Position numbers and translations under genes: made by a program. A DNA stretch of 64,000 bases from Oscarella lobularis (taxonomy: Eukaryota > Porifera > Homoscleromorpha > Homosclerophorida > Oscarellidae). This document shows, one piece after another, positions 34,358 through 44,811 of the stretch; position 1 is the stretch's first letter, and each line of letters starts with the position of its first letter. Below the pieces are notes generated by a model. The model saw nothing but the letters and a program-made list of their open reading frames with translations. It did no database searches and was not told the DNA's origin. The DNA lies in the NCBI RefSeq assembly GCF_947507565.1, contig NC_089188.1, forward strand, positions 124,001 to 188,000. Direction: 5' to 3'.

Positions 34358-35289
34358 CTATAGAAGAGACGGTCCGTGAATAATCAATTTGCCGTATCCC
34401 TCCCACGACAAATCGACGAGAGAATTATCATGCCTACCATCAGCATAGTCGGTAAAAAACAACGCTTCAGCAGAAAAATCGTGCGAAACGAGAACCTCTT
34501 TCACAGTCGCATTATTAAAATACTCAAATCGCTTCGCCTCTCGCAACCCAAAACCATACATGTGCACTTCACGACACAAGTGCAAAGCAAACACAACAGT
34601 ATCGAAACCAGACGTTGGAAACATGCACTTGAATTCAACCCAAAACCGCGACCGAACAGTCCCATACTTTCGCCCATAAGCGTAAAACAGGCGATTACTC
34701 AATTCAAAAACGCGAGGTGCCATACCGTAGGTCTTACGTCGGTACCGCGTCCAACAGTTCCTCACGAACTCCGCATAGGCAGTCGGATTCCGATGACTCG
34801 TCACAAAAAAACTCTTCACGTCATGGCAAGGTCAATGCGATAAGAAAGAATTAAGAACGAGAACGTCGCCTTCGCGACTTCCAACGTATTTTTCGTATCC
34901 CTTTATAGGAGGCAGATTGATACGGAACACGACGTCGCGTGAGTCGATTTCAGCACCAAATTCGTAGTTAAGAAGATTGCCTGAGGAGCCAACAACGGCG
35001 CAAGTGTCGTGGATGCGACGGAGGAGTGGTTCCGTGATGAAATCGTCGTCTGTGGCGAATTGGGCTGCTTTGAAGTAGAGTTCATCGTAGTTGCGTGCGT
35101 TGTTTGAGCAGACGAGGAGCGAGTGCGGTCCGTAGCAACTCAGTTCGAATGTGTTTGATTTGGAGATGTTGGCAGTGCGGCGGTAGTGTGAGACGTTGGG
35201 AAGATGGATCGTGGCGAAGAGCATCAATACAGTGGCGAAGAGCGAGAGAATTAAAACTACAAAAAAACTGCATGACAGATGGCTCCATC
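34358..35289 (-). pseudogene. GT29 sialyltransferase with one in-frame TGA
   Basis: Predicted Golgi type II enzyme transferring sialic acid from CMP-sialic acid to glycans. After an acceptor at 35289 (GATCTTTCTTTAG) the frame gives a hydrophobic anchor (SFFVVLILSLFATVLMLFAT). The L motif follows: CAVVGSSGNLLNYEFGAEID then SRDVVFRINLPP and KYVGSR. The S motif is MFPTSGFDTVVFALHLCREV then HMYGFG. The VS motif is HDFSAE (H-x4-E). All expected motifs are present in order, but TGA at 34832-34834 interrupts the same frame between NSFLSH and PCHDVKSFF. A CGA to TGA (CpG) mutation would explain it. The first coding exon is not identified. The gene is disrupted, an unusual readthrough case, or affected by an assembly or allele error. 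Confidence 0.8.
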
Positions 35290-36128
35290 CTAAAGAAAGA
35301 TCAATATAACGAACATATATAGTAGTACACTTGTACCAATATTTATGTTTTGAATAAAATTAAACTAATCATTTTGGAATTGCTAGCGAAAGTTAATCTA
35401 CTAACACAGTGAGGTTGGAATGTGTTGACGACTTGGCCTTGTGGAAGTCGCCACGAAAATAAAGAACTCACCCTGGTAATCTTAAAACAATCGTTTTAAA
35501 ATAGAAAGAAACATGTATCATTTCTCTTGGTCTAGTACGAGTGAAAATGTGAGGACGCAGAGATTTCTCCTCAGGCCTGCAACTGTCGACTTTCATAGCT
35601 ATCTAGCAAAGTCGTGGTACGTAGACAGTCTGCAACGGCACAGTCGACTACTACGCAGAGTGCAAGAGCAAGCCTAGGAGAAGAGCTCTTTTGCTACAAG
35701 GCCAAGCGAGACTTGGAAAGCAAGACGAAGAGCTACAACACCCCTCCAGTCTAGCTGAGAACCATTACCAACGTAAAACATACCGCCGTTGGTCGAGAAG
35801 AACGAGAAAACGGGAAAGAAAAACCGAACGAGAAGATTTAACGCACGCTACCATTTTTTTAAATATCAAGTTTTGAGAGTAGAAAGATGAGGAAAAAGTG
35901 CAGTATCAGAATCATACTTTCTGCTCTAATGTGAATTGCTACCAACTGACAGTGTAATCGAGAAACTTAATTTGACATGTAATTGATTACGTATTGGCGG
36001 ACGTAACAGTAGTACACAGTAACTAAAAACCGTATATAACATTGTGAATAAAAGTGAGGCTAATGCAGTCTGCTCTATTCCCCAACAGGCCAAAATAAGT
36101 GTACGATGAAGCCGACTTTTACACGTCA
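35290..36128. other. intergenic, nothing recognised
   Basis: AT-rich, with a few short frames and no domain similarity. It includes the region upstream of the sialyltransferase exon and the 3' flank of the receptor kinase. Confidence 0.5.
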
Positions 36129-39100
36129 CTAAACTGCTACGTAACCCCCTTCTTTGTTGGCCAACATCAGTTCGCTGACATTATTGACTAGCTGCGGAAA
36201 TGACGGTCGCTCTTCTGGGTCTTCCTTCCAACAATCGCCCATGATCTTGAACCTTACATTATAGAGTACAAATATTATTACATCAGTAGCAGCATAATCA
36301 ATTACATTCGATCAGGGCAGTGCTTTGGTTGACTGAGTCGCATTCCTTCTTCGAGCAGCTTGATGAGATCGCTAATAGGTACACCGGGATATGGAGTCTT
36401 TCCTATCGCCATCACCTCCCACAACGTAATCCCATACGACCACTGAATAAGTAGATAGGAACCAGTAGACGCTTTCACATTACTATGATAGGGACTCACC
36501 ACGTCGCTTTTCGATGTAAATATTCCGTCTGTTAATCCTTCGAGTGCTACCCAGCGAATAGGAAGTTGATCGCCTTTGCCAGGTGTAATTCGGTAATATT
36601 CCTTGTCCTCTTGCAATACTCGAGCTAATCCGAAATCGGATATTTTGATGGTCAGATCCTAGTCCACCCTAGAGTGGCTCAATTAAACATTTGCGAGTAA
36701 ATGCGCTATCAACAGTGAATGGTACATACATGCAATTGCGGGCAGCCAAATCTCGATGCAGTATCATCTTCCCGGACAAATATTCCATTCCTTTGGCAAT
36801 TTGATAGCCAAACTGCAGCAGTTTGCAAAGCTAAAGACATATTATGTTATCACCAATATGCTGTAGCCTCAAAGCCACTGTTACATTGCGAGTCCTATCT
36901 TTATTATCTTCATCATTAGCTGCAGAACTGAGCGAATAAAGGACTCTTTGCTTTCTTAAATATGTCTTCAAATCTTGAAGAACCATGTAAGGAAGCAATA
37001 GTAAAGGCCTGTAGTATTGCTCGTCTTCAGGATTGGGTGACCAGCAGATACCAATCAACTTCATCACGTTTGGATGATGAAAGTTTTTCATTCGAAAGGC
37101 TTCGATTAGGAAGTCCCGCACATTAACTCCTACATCAGTTATAATTAAAACAGCAAATTCCTAATATATGTACCTACGTACCTGCTTTAGCTGATTTTGC
37201 AGCAACCGTATTCCCATCCAATTGACACTTATAGACTCTCCCAAAGTTACCTACGTACGTGAGATCTTACAGATGCATGGTGTGATTGTCGCTACTCTTA
37301 AACGTACCTTCTCCTATATCTTTCTCTACTATAAGACGTCTAGGACAAACCCTGAAGTTTCCTATCTTGGTAACCATTTCGGAATCCCAGAGCTTATTGG
37401 CTGATGTCTGAAGTTCGAGCTCGATAGGCTCATGCGTCTTTGGCGCACGACGTCTCCAAACAACGTGTTTCTTGCGCCGCAGTACAACCAGAATAGCCAC
37501 AATCAGTAATCCTGAGATAGTTGCTGGAACGACAGCAGTGACGATAAAATTTTTATCGCCTGTGTTTGATTCTACTTCTGTTGAAGCGTTGAGCGAATTT
37601 TTTATCATCATGCATCTAGAATCTCTTCCATTTTGAATTTCATCACAGCTTGGCGCCTTAAAAATCATTTGAACAGGGCTGATTGAATTCTGCTCAAAAT
37701 ATGCTTCAACTAAGGCTAGAGCGTCTTCGTAATTCGAAGAGCAGCTTCTGTTGTGACCAAATCGCATTGAGCATTCTCTTGAGCACAAAGGAGCTGGATA
37801 GGTATAGTTGCGATTCCCAATCGTTACGGTCAAACAATCAGGAAAGAGCAAGTGACAAAATAAATTTAGAAAGGTGCCGTAGCAAGAGGCGTTTAGTGCT
37901 CGATCTAAATCCTCCTTAATGTCTTCAAGCATTCTCAGAGATTCGACGGCTAAGCGAGATTGACTGTATAGAGAATCCACAAAGACGAAGGAGTTCGCAC
38001 GATCTCCACACATGCCACCACTCGTGTATAGTTCACATGTGCCAAGATCTTGAACTATTGCTGAAATTCAAAACGTAAGTTACTAATATCTCAGACACAC
38101 TTGTCTTTACCGAAATCGCAATTACAAGACGTCCACATTGCTTGACTTCCGTTTGTCATGCACCAAGGCCTGAAATTCCGATATTGCAATCCAACTTTTG
38201 TACAATCAGTGTACTTGATTCTCTGGTAAGTAAAGGGAAAAGCGCAGTTGCTGTCACACCTGCCTACTTTGGACGGAGTAACAGAGGAGCGGCTAATAGT
38301 TGAAGAAGTCGTAGTGAAGCTGCTACCTTTACTTGAGATACTCAAAGTTGGACTGCTGTTATTAGTTGACAAAGTGACTGTGACACTGTTGCTATCAGTT
38401 GACGAAGTGACAGCAGTACTGCTGTTAGTAGACTGTGTGACAGATGAGCTGCTTCCTGTGGCAAGCGGTGGTGACCGCGTGGGAAAATCTACGCAGAAAA
38501 TACACAAATGCAAAACTTTAATCAAAACACTTACCTAAAAATACGTTGTAGCAGCTTTGCCGCGGTCTCGCTAAAGACGAAGCTGGACACGAAAAGTCGC
38601 TAAAATTAAAATGAACGGCGTGAAAGTCACGGAAGACGGCGGAAAGTGGCGGAGATTTACGTAAAGCGACAAACGTTTTGTGGCATAAATGAGGTGGAAA
38701 AAATATTTCCTTGCAATTCTCGTGACAAAGACGAGGCACGATGGCTCTTCCCAAATCGTCCGTCTCACAATCGGGCATCACGTAAGTGCAAAGGAATTTC
38801 TTTAGTAACACAGCACATTGACGTACCTCTGTAATTTCAAAAAGACGTTGCTCGAATGCAGATTTCATCAACTGGTTGACATAAAGTTGGCTGTATCTTG
38901 AGTCGACGAAAATCGTTTGAAGACTACGAAAAGGCTGACAGACACTCGCAGCCGTGTCATTAAAAGCCTCGCATCTGCCAGACACCTCTTCGCTTGTAGG
39001 CCTTGATGCTTCAGTTACAGGTGCAGTGGACTTCAGTCGTATGCGACCTGAACTTATGTTGAACGGTCTCGGAGCCGGCGTTGAGACAGATGGAGGACCC

Positions 39101-39177
39101 GCGGCTTGACATATCGATAGAAGTAGCCACTCGACAAGAATTGCGGCTAGATAAAGAAATATGAGAAAGGTCACCAA
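36129..39177 (-). CDS. receptor tyrosine kinase, CRD-FN2-CRD-TM-kinase, 9 exons
   Basis: Exons (high to low): 38535-39177, 38111-38488, 37308-38060, 37182-37250, 36885-37129, 36726-36830, 36500-36658, 36306-36442, 36129-36252. Splice phases join to an open frame of 870 residues. Residues 1-25 form a signal peptide. A Frizzled-like cysteine-rich domain is at about 69-210, a Ser/Thr-rich stalk at 218-288, a fibronectin type II-like domain ([16 protein letters not shown]...RPWCMT) at 292-338, and a second Frizzled-like CRD at 349-480. The membrane segment is 512-534. The kinase (577-860) has GEGNFGRV, VAAK (Lys 610), HRDLAARN (Asp 723), DFG (739), tandem activation-loop Tyr 752-753 and PIRWVALE. 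This is a canonical, apparently active tyrosine kinase. ROR and MuSK also pair a CRD with a tyrosine kinase, but this ectodomain order is not one I can assign to a named family. Confidence 0.9.
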
Positions 39178-40467
39178 TACTCCCCAAGAAGGACTTGTGT
39201 CTAAACAGGCTCTCGGGGTGTGACGTACTCGTTCAAAACTAATTTAATCACGACGTAAGAGGGATGCACGCGAGGGAAGTAGAACATATTGAGCCAATTT
39301 CCACTATGGGGTTTCAGTACCTAACAGGATTTGGCTTGGCCCAAAGGCATTACAAAACGTCGTGTATAGATATAGTTCTAAGCTTCAAGACTCGATCCGT
39401 CTGGACATGCAGTATAGCAGTCTAACCATTGACTATATAAGCTCTCACAACAACAGGTTAACGATACCTGCAGCTGCGACTGCGACGTTGCCCATCTTTC
39501 CAGTATATAGAGTATATGGTTTCATCACGTAGTGTCCCTGTGTTCCTCAACTGTTAGATCAGACGTTCAGCTTACGATAGCAGCTCTCCTACACTGGTGG
39601 TATAGCAAGTCTGTGAGTGACAGGATGTTAGACAACGCCCAAGGAGCCAGTAAAGTAAAACACGTGATCGAAAAAACAGATGGTTCCGCATACGTGAAAA
39701 CATACATCTCCCTGATGTGACGTCACAGGATCAAAAACGCTGCACGACTAGTGAAACGTCTGGATGTCGATTCATAATTTCTCCATTCTGTACGACCAAT
39801 GGAAAATGACCTTTCTTAACAGGGGCCCCCAGTAAAGCAGAAACTGTTGAAGCGAGGCCAAGTGTTCGGAAACCTACAATGCAACGCAATGGAAACCTGT
39901 GTTTGATTCTGTGAAAGCCAGCAACGGTTCTTAGCACTGAACGTGACTCGACCACTAGAACAAGTAAACTCTAAGTATCATTCTGTATATCCTACCGTTA
40001 AGAACCTTCATTCCGAGTCTCTCGAAGCCCTCCAAGCGCATTCTCGAAGAATTCATCTGCTGTGTCGTCATCAGTTACCCGTTCCCGTATGTCAAATTGC
40101 ACGCTGACAGAATCGTACTAAATTTTTGTAAATTGATTTATAATACTTTCCCATTAATATTATTTGCACACTGTCAAAATATATCATTTAAACAATCTAC
40201 TGTAATTGAGGATCATTGTACCACCAAAGACAGGCTTTCATTGCAAGAAGAAATTAGCTGTCAATTGAGACTTTACGAAGGTCACAAACAGATGCAACAA
40301 TTATAATTATATCGATTGGGAGCACATACAATATGAGAAACACTAACAAACGGACAACTGTTTCACGTCATCACAACCATGCAGGCTTATAGCAGCATTG
40401 GAACTTTCATTCCATCGATCCGACTCTGACATTGACGCTACTATCATAAGAGTTGATTGAGAAGCAA
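39178..40467. other. intergenic, nothing recognised
   Basis: No open frame over 75 codons with a domain. It contains the promoter side of the receptor kinase and the 3' flank of the 7TM gene. Confidence 0.5.
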
Positions 40468-41644
40468 TTAACTCCTATTAGCAAATACTGGAGTCCTTTC
40501 ATCCACTAAACCGGCCAAATATCTGCTATTGTCTACTTCACAAGAATAAAGTGTAGAGTCACTTCTATCCGTAAACACTGAAGTGGTTTCATCCACTAAG
40601 CTGGTGGCCTCAAAGCGAAGGTCTCTTCTACGAAAACAACTGCGGCATCTGAGTCCAAAAAGGTTGTGCCAGCACGTCACTGTCAGTACGGTAAACAGAA
40701 GACGGTTCAACAAAGCGACGGAGAGCACTGAGAAATCCGCAACGATGCCCAAGTACGTTGCAAATTTGTATGCTTTAGAAATTTACCAAGATCGTTTGCA
40801 TTCGATATGAGAAGAAGGTTCCAGATGATTTGCACTGAAACGAGTGGAACGGAAATGAAAACTGTCGTCATCAGAGTCCAACCGAGCCGACTTCGAAACT
40901 GGGTGTCTTTCACTATTGACGTGCAGTAGACAACAGAAACAATAGTAGAGTAGAGAGCGGTTATGCCAAACACAAACACAAAATAAGCACACATATAGTG
41001 GCAATGTCCCTGTGCGCCGCACTTGCATTGTGTGCAGGAGCTATATCGTACACCTAGCAGATGTGCCAGTCTATGAAAGAGCTGCCATTGATTTCTATTG
41101 ACGTTAAGTGACTCCTATCGTTTTTTATCATCGCGGCAGCATATGCAATTGAAATGAGCCACGTAAACGTCAAAATCACAAAAACCTGTCGTTTGGAGTT
41201 ACGACCCGATGAGCAGCAGCAGCATCCGACAATCACCTTGAATCCAAAACTTGCTATCGTTGCCGACGTGAGAGTCGTCATAGAGCACGACATGTTGGAC
41301 AAGAGATAGGCGGTAAAGCAGAGGCTCTTTGACATCACAGTGGTTTCACTGCACCAACTGGCTACGATTCGTGCGGTTATAAGATAAAGAATCTTTCCCG
41401 TGGCAAGAAGGAAGTCAGACGTCGCCAAGTTGATAAGAAGCATAGATAGTGGAGAAGTGCGGTGACGCGCAGGCCGGCATCTTGCTACAATGACGAGAAC
41501 GTTCAAGAAGGCCGCCAAAACTGCGAGCGTCCAAAAGGACGCTTCGACTCCAGGTTTGGTCAAGGTGGAGTACTTGAACTCTGAGAATTTTGCCGCCGAG
41601 TCGTTCAGTGACAGACACACGGTGCTGTTGCTAACGTTCAACAT
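40468..41644 (-). pseudogene. divergent rhodopsin-like 7TM receptor with two frame breaks
   Basis: The first 196 codons (41644-41054) contain N-glycosylation sites (NVSNST), TM1 (LAVLAAFLNVLVIVA), TM2 with LINLATSDFLL (conserved Asp), TM3 after Cys, and TM4 (VFVILTFTWLISIAYA). The canonical DRY position is not conserved (ASFGFK). The frame then hits TAG after DWHIC in extracellular loop 2. It resumes in another frame at CTQCKCG...HYMCAYFVFVFG (TM5), with TM6 LMTTVFISVPLVSVQIIW. A second shift before TM7 is needed to reach YLGIVADFSVLSVALLNRLLF and a Cys/Arg-rich tail ending at 40468. No credible intron resolves either break (the second would be 14 nt). It is a likely pseudogene, or there are indel errors in the assembly. 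Confidence 0.65.
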
Positions 41645-42135
41645 GTAAGTAAAGCAATTGGCGCCCTGTTTGGCTCAGATGCACACTATAAGTAAGAATA
41701 AAAAGCGCAGCGTCATGATACTATCCGAACTTTCCATTTCCGTTTCCCTTCCGGATGTTGACGTCATAGTACTTTCAGGATTCTGCAACTGAAGGCTTGT
41801 TGTCAAGGACTCCTACTTATTTGCTCTACCTTTAGCGTCAGCTGAAGCGTCTTAGGGTCCCCAAGTGTCAGCAATTTACTGCACGTCAAAGCTCTAGTCG
41901 AACTTTGGCTTAACAGGCGCTTAGTGTTTCCTGGAAACAGTACCGTGACCTCGGACATAACAAGCGGTCATAAACGGACAAATCTCTGATTTTGACTGCA
42001 TTTTAAAACTCTATTCCTCCCTTTTCTCGTGCCTTTTAAAATCACGACAATGTTTCAGAAGATATGCGTCTTTCTCGTAGGTGTATCTCATCTTATTAAT
42101 CTGATTCAATTGGGCGGAGTCCTGGGGAGGAAGCC
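41645..42135. other. intergenic, nothing recognised
   Basis: Upstream region of the 7TM receptor. No open frame or repeat of note. Confidence 0.5.
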
Positions 42136-42535
42136 TGGTAATTTGAAGACTGGAGACAGGTAGACTTGAAGGATTCTTTTAAAGCAACATCCGTGCAGTC
42201 ACGGAACACATTGCAACAGGACTCAATGCATGAGACAGATATACAGGCTTCTACTGATGAAATCTGTGTCGTACTGAGTAAGAGAATGGTTTCCTTCGCA
42301 ACCTTACAGTTACTATATGAAACACCAGCAGAAGAATTAGAAGGTAATTCGAAGGCTTGAGACAGATAGCCTTGAAGGATTCTTCTGAAACAACATCCGT
42401 GGAGTCCAGGAAAGAGTGAAACATGACTCATTTCATGAGACAGATAAGCGAACCATGCAGACTTCAACTGATGAAATCCGTGCCGTACTGAGTGAAAATT
42501 GTTTCCTTGGCAAGCTACCAGCAGGACGAAGTAGT
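42136..42535. repeat. about 205-bp direct duplication
   Basis: Two adjacent copies share GAAGGATTCTTYTRAARCAA (42168 and 42373), CATGAGACAGATA and TGATGAAATC, a period of 205 bp with about 80% identity by eye. Open frames in it are not recognisable. Confidence 0.75.
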
Positions 42536-42928
42536 TCTAGTATTTGAGCATCAGTTTCCCAGGCATAACAGGTCACTCCCTCAGATCCGACAGGTCAAGA
42601 GGTCAACATTATCCTGGTTCCACAAGTTACAGTACTCAAACGCTTGAGGCACATAAATTACGAGCCATATTGCCAAAGTCAAACATCCGCAACGCCTCGA
42701 CAAACCGTAAAGCAAACGAAGACACAAACAGAGGAAGATAAGGAGGGTGCGACCGAAACCGGCACTGAAACAGGTAATAGAAAGATGCTTGAAAAACAAA
42801 CAAGGCGTCAGTCATTATCGAGGGTGGAAGCCCAGCCTTGGTCCGACACCGCCCACAGAAAAACGCTTTAAAAGGGAGCCAAAGGGAGCACGACTCCTCA
42901 CTACGAACACAAGCAATAGCCCTTCACA

Positions 42929-43378
42929 ATGGTCTGCATCGCTATTCCGTTACTTTTCAATCTCGCTTCAGTTGCTGTGGAGAACAGTGTCCAAATCAAA
43001 GGCACCATTCTGTCCAGTCCGTACGGCTTTGCCTTGAATTTGAAAACCGACGCCAACAACGCTCCGCTTCACATCTATCCACGCTGGTTCGAAAATAACG
43101 TCTTCGTCATCAACAACATGGTGAACGGCAATTACAATCCCGAACAAGAAGCTCGCGTGAATTTCCCGTCGGGCTTCGGCGCCGTCGGAGAGGAGTTCAC
43201 CTTGTCAGTCACAATTGATACGTCCATCTTTCACATTTACGTCAACGGGGTACTCCTCACTACGTACCCCAATTTTTCTCAGGCTGTGGCAGACTTGAGT
43301 CAAGTGACACTTGACCCTGCCTCGACTTCACAACCAACCGTTTGTGCTACGACCGTCGAGGTTGGCACTGGAGCCTAA
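42929..43378 (+). CDS. galectin, single carbohydrate-recognition domain
   Basis: Single exon of 149 residues. The beta-galactoside-binding galectin fold is shown by VQIKGTILSSPYGFALNLKT (22-41), LHIYPRWFENNVFVINN (47-63; canonical HxNPR...VxN with Asn replaced by Tyr), EQEARVNFP (73-80; conserved Glu and Arg), and FTLSVTIDTSIFHIYVNGV. The usual Trp that stacks on galactose is not evident (GNYNPEQE in its place), so specificity may differ. The hydrophobic N-terminus (PLLFNLASVAV) matches the first strand of sponge-type galectins rather than a signal peptide. AATAAA at about 43417 suits polyadenylation. Length is typical of prototype galectins. Confidence 0.88.
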   Translation: MVCIAIPLLFNLASVAVENSVQIKGTILSSPYGFALNLKTDANNAPLHIYPRWFENNVFVINNMVNGNYNPEQEARVNFPSGFGAVGEEFTLSVTIDTSIFHIYVNGVLLTTYPNFSQAVADLSQVTLDPASTSQPTVCATTVEVGTGA

Positions 43379-43764
43379 AGCAGTAAGATCGGTCCTAATG
43401 CAAGTCTATAACTAAAATAAATAAATTAGGAAACCTCAGTGTGGCAGATTCTTGGAAAAAAAATGAAGAAAATCCAAGAACCAAATGAGTACTGATCTGC
43501 AAGGTGTGTGTGTGCTGCTGCTGCTATGTGTACGTCTTCTGTTTGCTGCGTTTCTTGTCTTGCTGGTGAATAAATAAATGACTGAATTGTCAAAAAAATA
43601 CCGATATGTCCCCATTCTCTTCGTCTCAGAGAAGAGTGAGTCGATAACACCGTGTTAGTTTTAAAGTCTCCACATTATGTTTGCGACTTCCACGCCAGGA
43701 ACAAGCCTTTCTTCCAAAAGAACTTTCCTCCACCTGAGTACATAACGTGCGTTAAGGAAAACAA

Positions 43765-44253
43765 ATGTCTGTGGAATTCGAGCAAATTCGCCGCGAGCTT
43801 GACTTGGTTCCGCACTTCGAAGGCGGATACTTCTGCGAAGTGTACCGAACAGCGTGCTCGTCAAACGAACGCGCCGCCGGCTCGCATATTTACTACGCTC
43901 TGCAAAACGACGATCGATCAAAGTTCCATCGAACCGATGCAGACGATATGTGGCACTTCTATCTCGGCTCACCGGTCGTCATCATCGAATTGGACGCAAA
44001 CGAGAAGGGGAACGTAAAGAAGACCGTTCTCGGTTCGGACATTTCGATTGGTCAGAAGCCCTTCTACGTCATCAAGAAGGGCACGTGGTTTGGCGCGCAC
44101 TTGCTTAGGGAGAAAACGTGGGCTCTCTGTGGAGTCACTGTGGCGCCGGCATTTGTCCCAGAAGGATTTATGTTCGGTAAAAGAGAGGAACTTCTGAAGG
44201 AGTATCCTGAAGCAAGGGAACTCATACTCAACATGACAAGTGCAGATGAGTAG
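43765..44253 (+). CDS. cupin superfamily protein, DUF985 (cupin_5) family
   Basis: Single exon of 162 residues covering a complete cupin_5/DUF985 domain: HFEGGYFCEVYR, IYYALQNDDRSKFHRTDADD, MWHFYLGSPVVIIEL, LGSDISIGQKPFYVIKKGTW, FGAHLLREKTWALCGVTVAP. This family forms a small beta-barrel, is widespread in bacteria and eukaryotes (yeast YML079w is a structural member), and has no settled biochemical function. The His/Glu-rich strands may bind a metal or small ligand. ATG at 43765 places GGYF at the usual distance from the N-terminus. It lies about 390 bp downstream of the galectin gene on the same strand, without evidence of linkage. Confidence 0.92.
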   Translation: MSVEFEQIRRELDLVPHFEGGYFCEVYRTACSSNERAAGSHIYYALQNDDRSKFHRTDADDMWHFYLGSPVVIIELDANEKGNVKKTVLGSDISIGQKPFYVIKKGTWFGAHLLREKTWALCGVTVAPAFVPEGFMFGKREELLKEYPEARELILNMTSADE

Positions 44254-44811
44254 TACATTAATTAAGTTAAGTTAGCAAAATGACTCTTTGAAAGGATGTT
44301 CTGTGACTTGCACTGCTCGTTTCAAAATATATTATACCACCCTGTTATGACAGTCACGATTTAGTAGTACACAAATATTCTTCTAATGTTCTCTTTTAGT
44401 TAATCTACATTTAAAAGGTTACTTGATAACATGAGGAAAACATTTATTTCTGTTACTAACTGTATATCTAATATTATTTCCAAAACGTGTGTTCGCATCT
44501 TTTCGCTTACAGATTCGTGAGAAGAAAATAGTCTATCGATTGTCCTAATCAATTGTATGTTTTGACGAATTTTACAATGCTTTCTTGCCGGTGAGGCCCC
44601 TCAGTCCCTCACCTGTCTCAATCGATCCAGTCTATGGTCTGCGAACGCTAGAGAGACTTGCCGCTTGACTCGCCGCTTGTATTGTGTTCTGTTGAGCCTG
44701 TGAGCATAGATCTCGTGATTTTGTCTTGGGGCGGGCGGGGAGAGGCGGGAACGCGAGCGCACGCTAAGTGAAGTCCCTTTCATTTCTTCGCGCCGACCGA
44801 AACCCATTGAA
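44254..44811. other. intergenic, ABCA promoter side
   Basis: AT-rich to about 44600, then CpG-containing up to the ABCA start. No open frame with a domain. Confidence 0.45.

Noticed and set aside
34832-34834. TGA as selenocysteine in the sialyltransferase
   Set aside because: The position is not a catalytic Cys in GT29 enzymes and no SECIS-like element was noticed; a nonsense mutation is simpler.
36719-36919. Plus-strand frames over the receptor kinase and minus-strand frames over the kelch genes
   Set aside because: Shadows of well-supported spliced genes on the opposite strand.
38111-38488. Kringle domain in the receptor kinase (as in ROR)
   Set aside because: The short Cys spacing with CAFPFTY...YTDCT...WCMT fits a fibronectin type II domain; a kringle would be about 80 residues with six Cys.
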